NCBI GenBank assembly: GCA_015698045.1
Contig: BLAL01000229.1
Coordinates: forward strand, 1,586,001 to 1,650,000
Length of the DNA: 64,000 bases
DNA from: Rhizophagus clarus
Taxonomy: Eukaryota; Glomeromycota; Glomeromycetes; Glomerales; Glomeraceae
Reading direction: 5' to 3'
Positions 1 through 10,608 of this stretch are shown one piece after another. The notes beneath the pieces were generated by a model, which worked only from the letters and a program-made list of their open reading frames with translations, ran no database searches and was not told the origin of the DNA. The position numbers and the translations under genes are program-made. Position 1 is the stretch's first letter; every line of letters starts with the position of its first letter.

Positions 1-393
1 AAATTTCTTGTTCGAGAGGCAAAACGTTGGGGATACGTATTAATGGTGGCAGGCACTTGCACGATGATGTGTATGTTCGTTGAATCATCAAATGTTTTGG
101 AAAATATTTCCGAACCGTGTGGGTAGGTCTCAGCCAAGTTTTGCTTCAATATTACTTTCATTAACATCTTCAAGCTTGTATTCTTCTTCTTCAGTGATGT
201 TAACCTTCCAAAGTTCCAGATCACCAGAATTAACTTTTGACGGTTTACTTTTCCAAATAAGAAGATTAAGGTCACTAATTTTGAGTTTGGCATACTCAAC
301 ATTACCCTCAACAAGAGTGTCGACACCAAGAACGTTAACAGTGAAAACATTATCAAAAGAAGTGTCTCCTAAGCGCAAACAGTTTAACGACAC
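1..393 (-). pseudogene. Crinkler-type header fragment, cut by the window edge
   Basis: The minus strand encodes an N-terminal header of the Crinkler (CRN) kind: an opening MSLNCLRLGD, a hydrophobic segment ISDLNLLIWK, then LELWKVNI, and further on the typical header end NIHIIVQVP. In the CRN family this ubiquitin-like header precedes a variable C-terminal effector domain, which would lie beyond position 1. I treat it as a fossil: no clear ATG precedes the header and the reading is not continuous, so it looks broken. An intron cannot be excluded. The family call rests on the order of the motifs; the function of this copy is unknown. Confidence 0.6.
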
Positions 394-399
394 TTTCTT

Positions 400-1465
400 T
401 TCCTGTAAAAGTAATAAAATGATTTTTTTAGATTTTCAAGAGAAAGAAATTTTGAGGAAACTCGAAAAAGTTTGAGGGTATATATATACTTTGTGAAAAA
501 AATTTATCAGTAAAAAGAAATGATTAATATGATCTGTATGAAAATTATCGAGAGTATTTATTAAAAAAGGGTGGGTTACATTATGCAATTTTCGGTAGTA
601 CAGTTGACCGTATTTAACTAAGTGTGGCTTTCTTAAGTAATAATCCGCAGTCATTGACGAATCATTCACTACAAAATTTCCTTGATGTAATTATATTTTA
701 AAAGAATATATTATAGTCATAATAAAAGAGAATAACTGTTAAGTTGGAAATTGGCTAATTCAGACAATGTAAATATTTCTCTATTTCACTTTCGAGTATA
801 AATTATAAATTTAATAAATACATAACAGTATACAACTTATTTGGTTAAAGAAACTAGCGACTGAATTATTCTTCTTCTGGTTCATTTAATATGTTAAAAT
901 AATATTTTATCAGATCAATTTACTGGCGCAGAAAAGTTTTACACTCACTATAAAAGGAATTCGTGAAACGTTCATACTAATCAGAAAAATATTGCGGTTC
1001 AACCTATAATGAGTGGATGAATTGGGAGGGAGGAAGGTGTTTAAGGAGGTGACAATTTGGTTTAAGGATAGGTGTAGCTCCACCTTTAAGCTACCGTGGG
1101 TTACGAGGGTAGAATAGTATAGCGATAGTTATATGATTTTTACGTCGTAAGAATTACTAGAGATATAAACTTTTTAGTTTAGGAATTTCAGTTTTCTAAA
1201 AATTCTTTTAGAATTTAGTATGGTTACTTTGTAATATACTAGCTTAACTATTTTGTATTTTATTATTATATTATTAAATAAAGCTTTTTTACCACGTTAA
1301 AAAAAGAAAAAAATATATAATGAGATGAGTGGATGAATATAAAAAATTAAAAGAATGATAGTGATAGTCAGAACATGTATATTATACTTTCCTAATCAGA
1401 ATGTCTGTTATTAAAAAAAACGTTTAAACGTTTAATAACTTAATAATACCGTTAATTTTGTAAAA
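400..1465. other. Intergenic, nothing recognised
   Basis: AT-rich DNA between the Crinkler-type fragment and the ubiquitin-like cluster. The short open frames here have no recognisable motifs. A GC-richer patch near 1015-1115 has no coding or RNA signature that I can identify. Confidence 0.5.
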
Positions 1466-1469
1466 AAAG

Positions 1470-1699
1470 TAACAACCATATCGATTCATCTCTGAATTAG
1501 CTGTCTATTTTTAAATAACATTTGGGTATTGCAAAAATATCTAAAAAAGAAATTTTACTTGGATAAATTTATTTAATGATAATAAATCAATTCATAGTTT
1601 ATTTATCCGTATTTTCTGATATTACAGCGAAATTTAATCAACCTTCTACGCTATCATATTTCCTTCGTGTACAGTATCTGACAATCGAATGAAAATCAC
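1470..1699 (-). pseudogene. Decayed ubiquitin-like gene copy (outlying)
   Basis: This minus-strand stretch matches the intact ubiquitin-like genes at 2603-2941 and 4835-5174 in pieces: the start region reads VIFIRL, followed by a GNM-like motif. After an intron-like gap with a TTTTTTAG acceptor, the second exon keeps only scattered matches such as the DNA for the NRQLIQ region. Several in-frame stops interrupt it and there is no ATG (a GTG stands at that place). It is the most diverged of the five copies. Confidence 0.55.
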
Positions 1700-2056
1700 T
1701 TGATGTTAAAATTATTATGCCGGTTATTTTATTAATTAATTTATTTTTTTTAGGTTGAGAATTCCATGAGCGCATGACGAAAATGGTTAATTGAGCAATC
1801 ATGTCTCTGAAATATTATTTTGACATCAATTTAACGGCGCGGAGGACAGCTACCGTATTATTGTGTAATATTTCTATTCGTGATTCGACTGGATTGATTC
1901 ATTCTACACCAGCTTTGCTTTCAATGTGCTCAATCGGCTCCAATAATCACATCACCACGTAGCAATAAGCATTAATCATCTTTTGTGATTATACTATTAA
2001 GGAGCGCTTTATATGTGAAATATTGAAAGGCGAGAGGTTATGATTATAATTTATCA

Positions 2057-2127
2057 CCTGGCTACTAATTGGTATTTAGGATTTTTTCCACCAGTTATAA
2101 ACTGGTGGACCAATTAGTATATCCAGG
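2057..2127. repeat. Palindromic insertion present only in unit 1
   Basis: An inverted repeat begins CCTGGCTACTAATTGGT and ends ACCAATTAGTATATCCAGG, with a nested palindrome CCACCAGTTATAAACTGGTGG at its centre-right (2089-2109). The matching place in duplicated unit 2 (about 4430) runs straight from AATTTAT to TACCGA. The palindrome and a few dozen flanking bases are therefore either an insertion in unit 1 or a deletion from unit 2. Confidence 0.6.
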
Positions 2128-2602
2128 ATGATAAAAAAGTTATTTACTATGCTATATGTAGTAAACAACAATTACTTATTACCGAGAATTAGTAATAAAA
2201 TGCAGTTAAAGTATTATAGATATAGTTTTTCATATTTATCGATAGAATTTATATCTAGAAAGACGGTCTACTTTGCAAAACGTGCCAAAAAAAAGGGCAT
2301 AATATTAATATTTAAGCATGTACTGTATAAACACACGACCCAATAATCATTTGAATATATATTGCGTTTAATGTAAATTAATAAATGAGGTGTTTCTTTA
2401 TTAACAAATAAATAAAAGAAAATATAAAAAATAAATAAATGTTTTGGATAAAAATGTTTATATGTGGAAATTTTAGGGAACGTGTAAGCTAAACTTCCCA
2501 ATTTACAAAGGGATTAAAATGCAGAACATAAAAATGGAAATTTCTATAAAAACGACAAGGAAAAGTGTAAAATTAATTTAAAAATCTAAATTTTAAAACA
2601 TC

Positions 2603-2941
2603 TTAACAACCACATTGACCACATCTCAAATGAAGAGTAGATTCATGTCGAATTTCATAATCTGACAGTGATTTCATCTCTTGAATTAATTGTCTGTTAT
2701 TAAATGTTAAACTTTTATTATCACAATCAATATCTAAAAAAAAAAAAATTAAAAAATATATTTATTTTAGTAAATTTATTTATTTTTTTCATAAATAAAT
2801 AATTATAAATATTTCACAGTTTTATTTACCTGTGTTGTCAGATATTTTTCGTTTAACAGACGATATTTGATCTAAATCCTCAACCTCTACGCTATACATA
2901 TTTCCTCCGTAAGATTGACAAGTTCGAATAATGACTTTCAT
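2603..2941 (-). CDS. Ubiquitin-like protein without C-terminal Gly-Gly, copy A
   Basis: Two exons, 2830-2941 and 2603-2733, join through a 96-base intron (GTAAAT donor, TTTTTAG acceptor) into an 80-residue protein. It follows ubiquitin along its whole length: MKVIIRT for MQIFVKT, SVEVE for TLEVE, VKRKI for VKAKI, NRQLI for GKQLE and SLSDYEIRHESTLHL for TLSDYNIQKESTLHL. Differences matter: the equivalents of ubiquitin Lys48 and Lys63 are Arg51 and His67, Ile44 is Thr47, and the tail is RCGQCGC instead of LRLRGG, with Cys75, Cys78 and Cys80. Without Gly-Gly it should not be conjugated by the normal E1 route. The fold is a confident call from the alignment; the function is unknown. A near-identical gene lies at 4835-5174. 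Confidence 0.85.
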
Positions 2942-3914
2942 TTTGTAGAGGCTTTTTGAAATAAATTAATTTTTAATATTTATTATTATTACTATTTATT
3001 TGATTCGGAGGTTTTTGAGTTTTTTTTTTTTGCTTGATAGCAAGAAAAATTGTCCTTATTTATAAGCAAAAAAACGATACATGGACGTAAGATGTTTCTA
3101 AAGGTTCATTGTCTATTTGTGATGTCATTTTTCACGTTTTTTTTTTATATCTACTTTATTAAAAACAAAAGACACAATTGCCTTTGTTAAAATATCGACG
3201 CCATTGCTTTTGTTAAAATATCGACTCCATTATGCAGCTTTGCACTGTTATTGTTATTGTATCAACTCCGAATTCAGATCTACACAGTGCAGTACAAAAG
3301 CCTGCAAAAACTGCATGTTGCTGCGGATGATTGAAACTACAATGCAATAATGATTTATTCATTATAATGAGACAAATATAATAATATATGTTTATAATTA
3401 GGAACAAAAAGATATGATAATGCATAAGAATAATCTTCGTATCAGTATTACCAGTATTGCAGTGTTATTCTTTCCTTCATAAAAATTTTCTATGAAAAAC
3501 TCCGGTATGATCATTTTTTCCAGTTTTAATTCTGAGAAAAAACTCAAACGTAATAAATTATCTAGTACTATACTGCATAAAGTTTTGATTGTTTTTTATA
3601 TTTATAATGGTAAGAGAGATTGTTATTATTACGATATTACCTACTGCAACCGACCTATATTTCTCTTTAATAAAAAACAGAAAAAAAAATAAAAAATAAA
3701 ATAAAATGAACTATAAATAAAATTTTAACTTCTGCAATAACCCGAAATACGATCGAATTTCTTTGAAAATAACAACTATTATTGCATTTATTAATGTAAA
3801 TTAATAATAATGTATGCGATGCTTTTTTTATTATTAATTGGATAAAATATTCATTACAGAGTAAGTAAATGCTTATTTAAAGCTGAATAACTTGACAATG
3901 ACATTTATAAGAAA

Positions 3915-4202
3915 ATAAATCTATTCTAAGAGAAGAATCGACGATCTTTGTCCAAGTAAAATCTGACGGCGATTTCTTCTCTTGGATTAGCTGTCTATTA
4001 TTAAACATTTTTACAATCAAAAATTAAAATAATATGTAAATTTTAATAGAGTAAAATTTGTAAAGTTTGTTCTAAAAAACATTAATAAATGATTTTATGT
4101 TTTGACAGTTATTTTTTGTTTGACGGATGAAGTTTGATTGGAATTTTCGACCTCAATGCTATATATCATATTTCCTCGACAAGCTCGAATGAAAATTCTC
4201 AC
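3915..4202 (-). pseudogene. Decayed ubiquitin-like gene copy C
   Basis: The minus strand shows the first exon as RIFIRAC, then GNMIYSIEVE and SSVKQKI, and the second exon as NNRQLIQEKKSPSDF, separated by an intron-sized gap. The start codon is a GTG, the Tyr-Gly stretch is shortened, a stop ends the first exon and no clear acceptor or cysteine tail remains. It is the partner of the intact copy A in duplicated unit 1 and matches copy D in unit 2. Confidence 0.65.
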
Positions 4203-4834
4203 TCTAATAGTAAAACTTTTCGTTCTTTAAATTCGTAATTTTTTTTTCTGTCAAAAGATTTTGAAATAAATTACTTTAATTTTTTTTTATTATGATTATT
4301 TATGTTGTGATCCTATAATCACATCATCATGTAGTAATAAACATTAATCATCTTTTGTGATTATACTGTGAAGGAGCGCTTTATATGTGAAATATTGGGA
4401 TGATAGCTAAGGTTATGATTATAATTTATTACCGATTCTTTTTCGAATTGATAATAAAATTCAGCTAAAGAAGTAAATTATGAATAATTTCTGATAGAAT
4501 TTATATTTAGTAAGATGGCCGCCTACTTTGCAAAAATTGTCACTTGAAAAGATTAAAATAATTAAGCATATACTGAATAAACACGACCAAATAGTCATTG
4601 CGTTTAATGTAAATAATAAATGAGGTGTTTCTTTATTAAGAAATAAATAAAAGAGAATATAAAAAATGAATAAATGTTTTGGATAAAAATGTTTATATGT
4701 GGAACGTGTAAGCTAAACTTCACAATTTACAAAGGGATTAAAATAAGAACATAAATAATAAAATGGGAAATTTCTATAAAAACGACAAGGCAAAAAGTGT
4801 AAAATTAATTTAAAAATCTAAATTTTAAAATATC

Positions 4835-5174
4835 TTAACAACCACATTGACCACATCTCAAATGAAGAGTAGATTCATGTTGAATTTCATAATCTGACAG
4901 TGATTTCATCTCTTGAATTAATTGTCTATTATTAAATGTTAAACTTTTATTATTACAATCAATATCTGAAAAAAAATTAAAAAATAAAATTTTTAGTTAA
5001 AATTTATTTAATTCGAGATTCTATATGAAAGTAAAAAAACGGTTCGCAACAGTTCTATTTACCTGTGTTGTTAGATATCTTTCGTTTAACAACCGATATT
5101 TGATCGAAATCCTCAACCTCTACGCTATACATATTTCCTCCGTATGATTGACAGGTTCGAATAATGATTTTCAT
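4835..5174 (-). CDS. Ubiquitin-like protein without C-terminal Gly-Gly, copy B
   Basis: Exons 5063-5174 and 4835-4965 give an 80-residue protein that differs from copy A at only a handful of positions (Ile3, Phe23, Val28, Asn35, Asn42, Gln66). The splice sites, the intron place and the CGQCGC tail are the same. The nearly unchanged protein, set against clearly diverged intron and spacer DNA, suggests that selection keeps it. As in copy A, the Lys48 and Lys63 equivalents are gone (Arg51, His67) and the terminal glycines are replaced by a cysteine-rich end. That tail could bind metal or form disulfides; this is inference. No other domain is present, so it would act as a free ubiquitin-like module. 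Confidence 0.85.
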
Positions 5175-5976
5175 TTTTGTGGAGGTTTTTTGAGATAAAT
5201 TACTATTTTGAATTTTTTCTTAGTATTTTTTAATAATTTTTATTATAATTATTTATTTGATTCGAATGTTTTTGGTTTTTTTTTTTTTGCTTGATAGTAA
5301 GAAAAAATTGATCTTATTTATAAGAAAAAAAAAGAGGTTTTGAATTTTCTATGAACGAAAAACATTTCACTAAGGATTTATTGTCTATTTGTGATGTCAT
5401 TTTCACATTGTTTTCTTATATTTTACTTTATTAGAAAAGACGCCGTTGCTTTTGTTGAAATATCGAACAAATAAATAGAAAAACTATAATCGGAGATTTG
5501 TTATTGTATCAACTCCGAATTCAGATCTACACAGTACAGTACAAAAAACTCTCATTGCTGCGTGGTAATTGATACAATGTAATAATTCATCTATATGATT
5601 TATATTAAATATGTTTATAATTAGCAAAATTAAAAAGAAAAAAGACATGATAATGCATAATAATAATCTCCGTATTAGCATTATCGGTATTGCAGTTGTT
5701 ATTCTTTCTCTAAAAAATTTTTAATGAAAAAACTCCGTTATAATAACATTTTTCCAGTTTTAATTCTAAGAAAAAACTCAAACACGTAACAAATTATCTA
5801 TCTATCTATTGTATAAAATTTTTAAGGGGTTTTGATTGTTTTTTATATTTAAAATGGTAAGATAGATTATTGCTGCAACACTACTACAACCGATTCTCTA
5901 TTTCTCTTTCGAAAATTGATAATAAAAAATAAATAAAAATAAAAATAAAAAATAAAAATAAAATAAGAACTATATA

Positions 5977-6073
5977 CAGTCAGAACTTGATATAACGATA
6001 AATCAAACTTATAAATTTCGATATACGATTTTTTTTCAACCAATGGAGGGTTCGTTATATCGAGTTCTAACCG
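5977..6073. mobile_element. 97-bp Tigger/pogo-like MITE
   Basis: Terminal inverted repeats CAGTCAGAACTTGATATAAC and (complement of the right end) CGGTTAGAACTCGATATAAC flank a short AT-rich core, and a TA dinucleotide stands on each side (5975-5976 and 6074-6075). A TA target site and a GATATAAC TIR are typical of small non-autonomous Tc1/mariner, pogo/Tigger-group elements. Confidence 0.7.
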
Positions 6074-6329
6074 TATGAGATTTTAATGTCTGTAATACAA
6101 TAATCGAAATACAACCGAACTTTCTTAAAAATAATGTAATAAAAAGTTTGTAAATAATGCATGAATAGATACACGACTAGTAACCACTTGGATATTATTG
6201 CGTTTAATGTAAATAAATAATAATATATGTGATGCTCTTTTATTATTAATTGGATAAAATATACATTATGGAGAAATAAAATGCATATTTAAAGTTGATA
6301 ATGATATTTATAAGAAAATAAATCTAAGA

Positions 6330-6560
6330 TTAAGAAAAAATTCATAATCCGACAGCGATTTCTTCTCTTTAATTAGCTGTCTATTAAACTTTTATTTTTA
6401 CAATCAATATCTAAAGAAATAAATTTTTAATCGAGTAAAATTTGTAAAGTTTGTTCTAAAAATAATAATTTTTTATTTGACGGATGAAATTTGATCGAAA
6501 TTTTCGACCTCGTTACTACACATATTTCCTCCGAAAGTTTGACAAGCTCGAATGATGAGG
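6330..6560 (-). pseudogene. Decayed ubiquitin-like gene copy D
   Basis: First-exon remnant reads LIIRACQTFGGNM then FDQISSVK before a stop. The second-exon remnant keeps the acceptor TTTCTTTAG and DIDCKNKSL, then loses frame and part of the core. There is no ATG. This is the counterpart of copy C. Confidence 0.65.
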
Positions 6561-7041
6561 TTCTTTTTTTTTTTTTTCTTTGAGAGTATTTAGAAGTTTT
6601 GAAGTACTAGATTACTTTGAATTTCTTTTATTATTATTGTTGTCCTTTGATTGATCTTTTGTTTTAGCCGTTATTTATTTATGATTTTTTGATTCGAAGG
6701 GTTATGATCTTTTGTTTAAACAAGAAAAAATGATTCTCTATTTGTAAGATTGTAAATTCAACCACTAAACGTATAATGAAAGTGATATATTTTTTGTTAT
6801 TTTCTCATGATATAATTCCATGTTGAGACATCTGTTTAAAAAAAAAGAAGCCATAAATTTTGTTCAAAAATGACAACGTAAAATCTCAATAATCAGCTGT
6901 TATGCTTTGCAATATTCTTTTAACAATTAAATATGGAACGGTAATTGAGTACCGAATGTAGTAGATCTACACGAATCTTTTTCGTCAACGAAGAAAAAGA
7001 TATTTATAAAATTTTTATTCATAATAATTTACAATAAATTA

Positions 7042-7190
7042 TTTATCGCCGTTTTCAAAATGGCGTAGACTATTTATTTGTGATTGAATATTCGAATACC
7101 GATATTCGTCCGGTTTTCGCCCGGTTTTCGGTTTTCTTTTTTTTTTTATTCAGATATAACTGCGTACATCATCTTGAAAACGGCGATAAA
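7042..7190. mobile_element. Foldback (MITE-like) element, first of a pair
   Basis: The left end TTTATCGCCGTTTTCAAAAT is matched by the right end in inverted orientation (ATCTTGAAAACGGCGATAAA). The interior holds a duplicated CCGGTTTTCG motif. No reading frame is supported. It stands about 40 bases from a second copy at 7231-7410. Confidence 0.6.
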
Positions 7191-7230
7191 CATGTGAAAA
7201 TTTTCTTGGTCTACATTAATTGTAAATTTC

Positions 7231-7410
7231 ATTTATTATCGCCGTTTTCAAAATGGTTGGTGTTATTTATTTACGATTAAATATTCGAATACCAATTTCC
7301 GTCCATGTTTCATCTAGCTTTCATCCTGTTTTTCGTCCGGTTTTTCGGTCTTCTCTTTTTTTTCATCCAAATATGACAGCATTAACCATTTTGAAAACAG
7401 CGTTAATAAT
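7231..7410. mobile_element. Foldback (MITE-like) element, second of a pair
   Basis: The same TIR (ATCGCCGTTTTCAAAATGGT) opens this copy, and its inverted match ACCATTTTGAAAACAGCGTT closes it. The inner sequence resembles the first copy (ATATTCGAATACC, CGTCCGGTTTTTCGG). The two form a head-to-tail tandem. Confidence 0.6.
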
Positions 7411-8409
7411 TCAATTATATATCGTATTTTTATTTATGCAATCTGGCGGATTAAATAATAGTTTCATATGTGTCAACTAGTCAAGCGTATGCATACAAAT
7501 AAAAACTTGTAATTAAGGATTATTACATAATGTATTTATTTTGCACTTTTGTTCTATCTTATAATTAATTTGTGTCTTACTTCATAATCTTTAATGAGCT
7601 TTAACTAATCGTTCTAAGTTTGCATATATTAGTGGCTCTTGATTTCATGAAATACTGCTTTTATAATTTCTTGCACAACAAAGGTTTTTTTAATCACCGT
7701 GCCATATGATATGCAAGTACGTTATTAACCAACTTATTTTGATAAAATGATATCTGATCTCTAGTAGATAATCTAAATTTCCTTTCCATTAATATTCATT
7801 TTGTTAATATTTTGAATAATAATAGGATTTTATTTAATGTTCACACGCCCAACTTCCCAAATAACAAATATGTTATTAAAAGAATTATTTTTTAAAAGTT
7901 AACTCGATTACCTAACGTTTAATATCAAATTTATGTGTAGAACTTCATTGATGATAATAAGAGATTTTAATAAATCTGTAATAAAAAAAAAAAAAAAGCT
8001 GGAGAAGCAGTTGAGGACTTGAGGTTATCGACTTATCGTAATATCGTATCCTAAATAGAGTATATCATATACGGTATACATATTAAAGTTCCAATATTGT
8101 TAGACGTCCGTCATATTATTTTTCGGATTTTTTTTTTTTTTTCATTCAGTTAGCATTAAAATTTTCGTACCATATCTCTTCTTTTTTAAAATTTGCAGAT
8201 GAAATTCCGCAGATATCAGATATAATAAGAATAGGTAATAATATAATTAACCTATTAATCTTTGGGAGTAGACAAGGATCTATGTTCCCTATCCAATAAA
8301 CGAGTTATTGTTCGTTCATTAGGAACACTGCGATGACCAATAGGAATTAATGATACTAGTACCGATGAATATAACACCTGAACAATAATCTTGATTTTGG
8401 TATATAATA
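7411..8409. other. Intergenic, nothing recognised
   Basis: AT-rich DNA without supportable reading frames. I see a poly-A run near 7981-7996 and a poly-T run near 8129-8142, and no gene, RNA or repeat pair within the window. Confidence 0.5.
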
Positions 8410-8630
8410 TAGGGATTGGAATCGAAAATCGAATCTTTTTTTATAGATGATCAGCTTGACTTCGAATCAGTTTCTAATTATACTGTAGCAAAAACAATCA
8501 GTACTTGGCCTATATTGGAAATCACTTTGGAATCAGGTCGGCTAATATGTAAAAAATTTTTCAGAATCGTTTCTCGAGAATCGATTTTACTATGTTTTAT
8601 CGATTTTCGATTAATCGATTCCAATCCCTA
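8410..8630. mobile_element. 221-bp hAT-like MITE with 8-bp target duplication
   Basis: The element begins TAGGGATTGGAATCGA and ends with the exact inverted copy TCGATTCCAATCCCTA. The 8 bases ATATAATA stand directly on both sides (8402-8409 and 8631-8638). An 8-bp duplication and a TIR of this form fit the hAT superfamily. The interior has no transposase, so it is non-autonomous. Confidence 0.8.
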
Positions 8631-8851
8631 ATATAATAAAGGAAAAAAGATAAAGAGATGATTTTCATTGTAACGGATAAACCGATAAAGATACTAAAAT
8701 TCGAACTCTCATTTTATGCTATTACCCAAATTGTACAAACAACATTTAATAAATGTTGTGCAACCATGTGATACAACAATAAAAATAAAAATAAAATAAA
8801 TTTATTCATTCATTATACTGTAAAAAATAAATAACTAAATACAATAATAAC

Positions 8852-9582
8852 TTATTTTTGATTAAGTTCAGCGATAGTATTTTTCCAAGCTATACGTTCA
8901 CTAATATTCTTCCACCATCTAGCAACATTAGGACGGTTTTCCCACAAATCACCATGACCGGAGGTAAAGGAATAATAAGTATAAGGATAATGTGAAATAT
9001 CGGCTAAACTAAATTCACCGGTCAAATAATCTTTACCCTCCAATAATTTTTCATAAATATCTAAAACTTTGCCAATTTCTTCTCTAGCTTCCTTGACGAT
9101 TTCAGGATCAGGAGTTTTTCCATGGAATTTCGTGAATACTTCTTGGGCAACCAATTTAGATACCGGTCCATCATAGTAAGAGGTTTCAACTGAAATAAAT
9201 TGTTCCACTAATGCGGCTTTTTGTACATCAGAAGGAATAAGAACGGTGGAATTTTTGGTTCCTTGATATTTGTTTACCAAATAACGAACAATTGCACGAG
9301 ATTCGTAAACTTTAAATCCGTCTTCGAAGAGAACAGGAATTTTTCCGCTATAAAAAAAAAAATATAACATATTAATTAATTAACTCTTTTAAACGTAGAT
9401 AATTAAAGATATATATATATATATAATTACAAAGGATGTTTGGTAGCCAAATATTCTGGAGTTTTTATTTCGCTGAAATCAGAAGGTGGAGTGATTTCAT
9501 AAGGTACTTCTAATTCTTTAAGGGTGGCCAACACTCTAAGAGTGCAAGTAGACATAGGGAATCCAACAATTTGAATAGTCAT
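8852..9582 (-). CDS. Glutathione S-transferase, phi-like (copy 1)
   Basis: Two exons (9431-9582 and 8852-9347) encode 215 residues. The N-terminal thioredoxin-like half has GFPMSTCTLRV with Ser11, the place of the catalytic serine in plant phi-class GSTs, the cis-proline loop GKIP (residues 52-55) and the glutathione-binding ESRAI (Glu66, Ser67). The C-terminal half is all-helical with the N-capping-type segment LTGEFSLAD. It should conjugate glutathione to electrophiles in the cytosol; the substrates are unknown. It is the only copy on the minus strand and the most diverged, notably in the C-terminal half (SHYPYTYYSF, HGDLWENRPN), so it may be the older lineage from which the right-hand array expanded. 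The intron position matches all the other copies. Confidence 0.9.
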
Positions 9583-9704
9583 TTTTACGAAGGTAAAATG
9601 TGAATTTTAATAAAAGATGTGTTTTAAAAATTTGTGTTTTAGATATTTCTTAATTTATTTCTTTCCTTAACTGAAGAAAAAAAAAACCGAATTTTTTGCG
9701 ATCG

Positions 9705-9712
9705 TATTTATA
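9705..9712 (-). promoter_or_regulatory. TATA box of GST copy 1
   Basis: TATAAATA on the minus strand, followed by CGATC, about 123 bases before the ATG. The same box with the same following bases stands before the other GST copies. Confidence 0.65.
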
Positions 9713-9884
9713 AAAACTTTGAAATCTCTGAGTCCATTATTATCGAAGGAATTTCTAATCAAATTAAAGATTTGTAATCTTTGAATTATTAAGCAGTAAA
9801 CAAATATTTTTCACTTTCTATGTTAAACATCATTTGCGAAAAAGAAATACTTTTTTTGTATTGTTACACTAATTAATACTTATG

Positions 9885-9998
9885 TATGTCATGGCCTCAT
9901 GGGGCGCTGTTCGTAACCTTCGGGTTTCGGACCCAGAGATTATCCATTAATCCGTTTGAAAGGTCGGATGGTGATACATCAGCCACATGCCACCAGGA
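9885..9998 (-). repeat. Possible tRNA-derived SINE fragment
   Basis: On the minus strand a box-A-like TGGCATGTGG is followed some 60 bases later by GGGTCCGAAACCC and then GGTTACGAACAGC. This loosely resembles an RNA polymerase III internal promoter. The patch is far richer in G+C than its surroundings. No cloverleaf could be drawn, so it is not a tRNA gene. Confidence 0.25.
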
Positions 9999-10284
9999 AT
10001 GCTATGTTCATATTTTTTTGAGTCATTATTTTATTAGTTATAGCCTTTTGGTCATATCGTTTCCCCTTAAACAAAATAAACGTTATACGAAGCGAGTTTA
10101 CAAGGTAAATTTGTATCGCACCACACAAGTTTCAAAAAAAAATCGCATTAAAAAATCGGAATTTTCTAGGTCGATAGTCGATACAAGAACGGAACAAGGT
10201 TATTCATACGTGCGGTCGGATGACGGACTTAAAGTTATATAGCTTACACGAATTACATTAAAACTTCAGATGTACGAAATATTA

Positions 10285-10422
10285 CAGTCGACTTTCGATA
10301 CAACAAACTCTCCGGCTTTCACTTCAAACATTTAATTGGCTGTTTCGTTATATTTGGCGTATTTGATTGGTTAAATGTGACACGATGGAAAAATTCGAGT
10401 TCGTTATACCGAGGATCAACTG
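10285..10422. mobile_element. 138-bp Tigger/pogo-like MITE
   Basis: The left end CAGTCGACTTTCGATACAAC and the inverted right end CAGTTGATCCTCGGTATAAC match imperfectly and continue into a shared AACTC. A TA precedes the left end; the right TA is not intact. The ends resemble those of the element at 5977-6073. Confidence 0.55.
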
Positions 10423-10608
10423 TCAGAGGAAAAAGGCACGATAATAATTGGTTAACGTATTTAGCGACAACATTAGTAAGCATAACAATTTTTTTATTAC
10501 TATTCGTTAATACTACGTTTATTTTTATTAATAATACTCATATTATTAATTCCGACAATAATTCCGATATGTTTATAACAGACAAATTTACGCCACATCA
10601 AATCAAAC

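Larger units (their letters stand above)
1930..4290. repeat. Tandem segmental duplication, unit 1 (ubiquitin-like cluster)
   Basis: This roughly 2.35 kb unit is repeated at 4300-6690. Matching landmarks appear in the same order in both: a block with AATCACATCA and TTAATCATCTTTTGTG (1945 and 4315), an intact ubiquitin-like gene, a block with CAACTCCGAATTCAGATC (3256 and 5510), a block with TTATTAATTGGATAAAATAT (3830 and 6235), and a decayed ubiquitin-like copy. The exact edges are estimates by eye. Confidence 0.75.
4300..6690. repeat. Tandem segmental duplication, unit 2 (ubiquitin-like cluster)
   Basis: Second copy of the 2.35 kb unit described at 1930-4290, with the same order of landmarks. 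It carries intact ubiquitin-like copy B and decayed copy D. It lacks the palindrome at 2057-2127, and it holds a short TA-flanked TIR element at 5977-6073. Confidence 0.75.

Noticed and set aside
80-475. Open frame of 131 codons on the plus strand
   Set aside because: It starts at TTG and lies opposite the Crinkler-type fragment; it is rich in Ser/Leu with no motif.
9885-9998. Possible tRNA gene
   Set aside because: Box-like words are present but no acceptor stem or cloverleaf forms; kept only as a weak SINE candidate.
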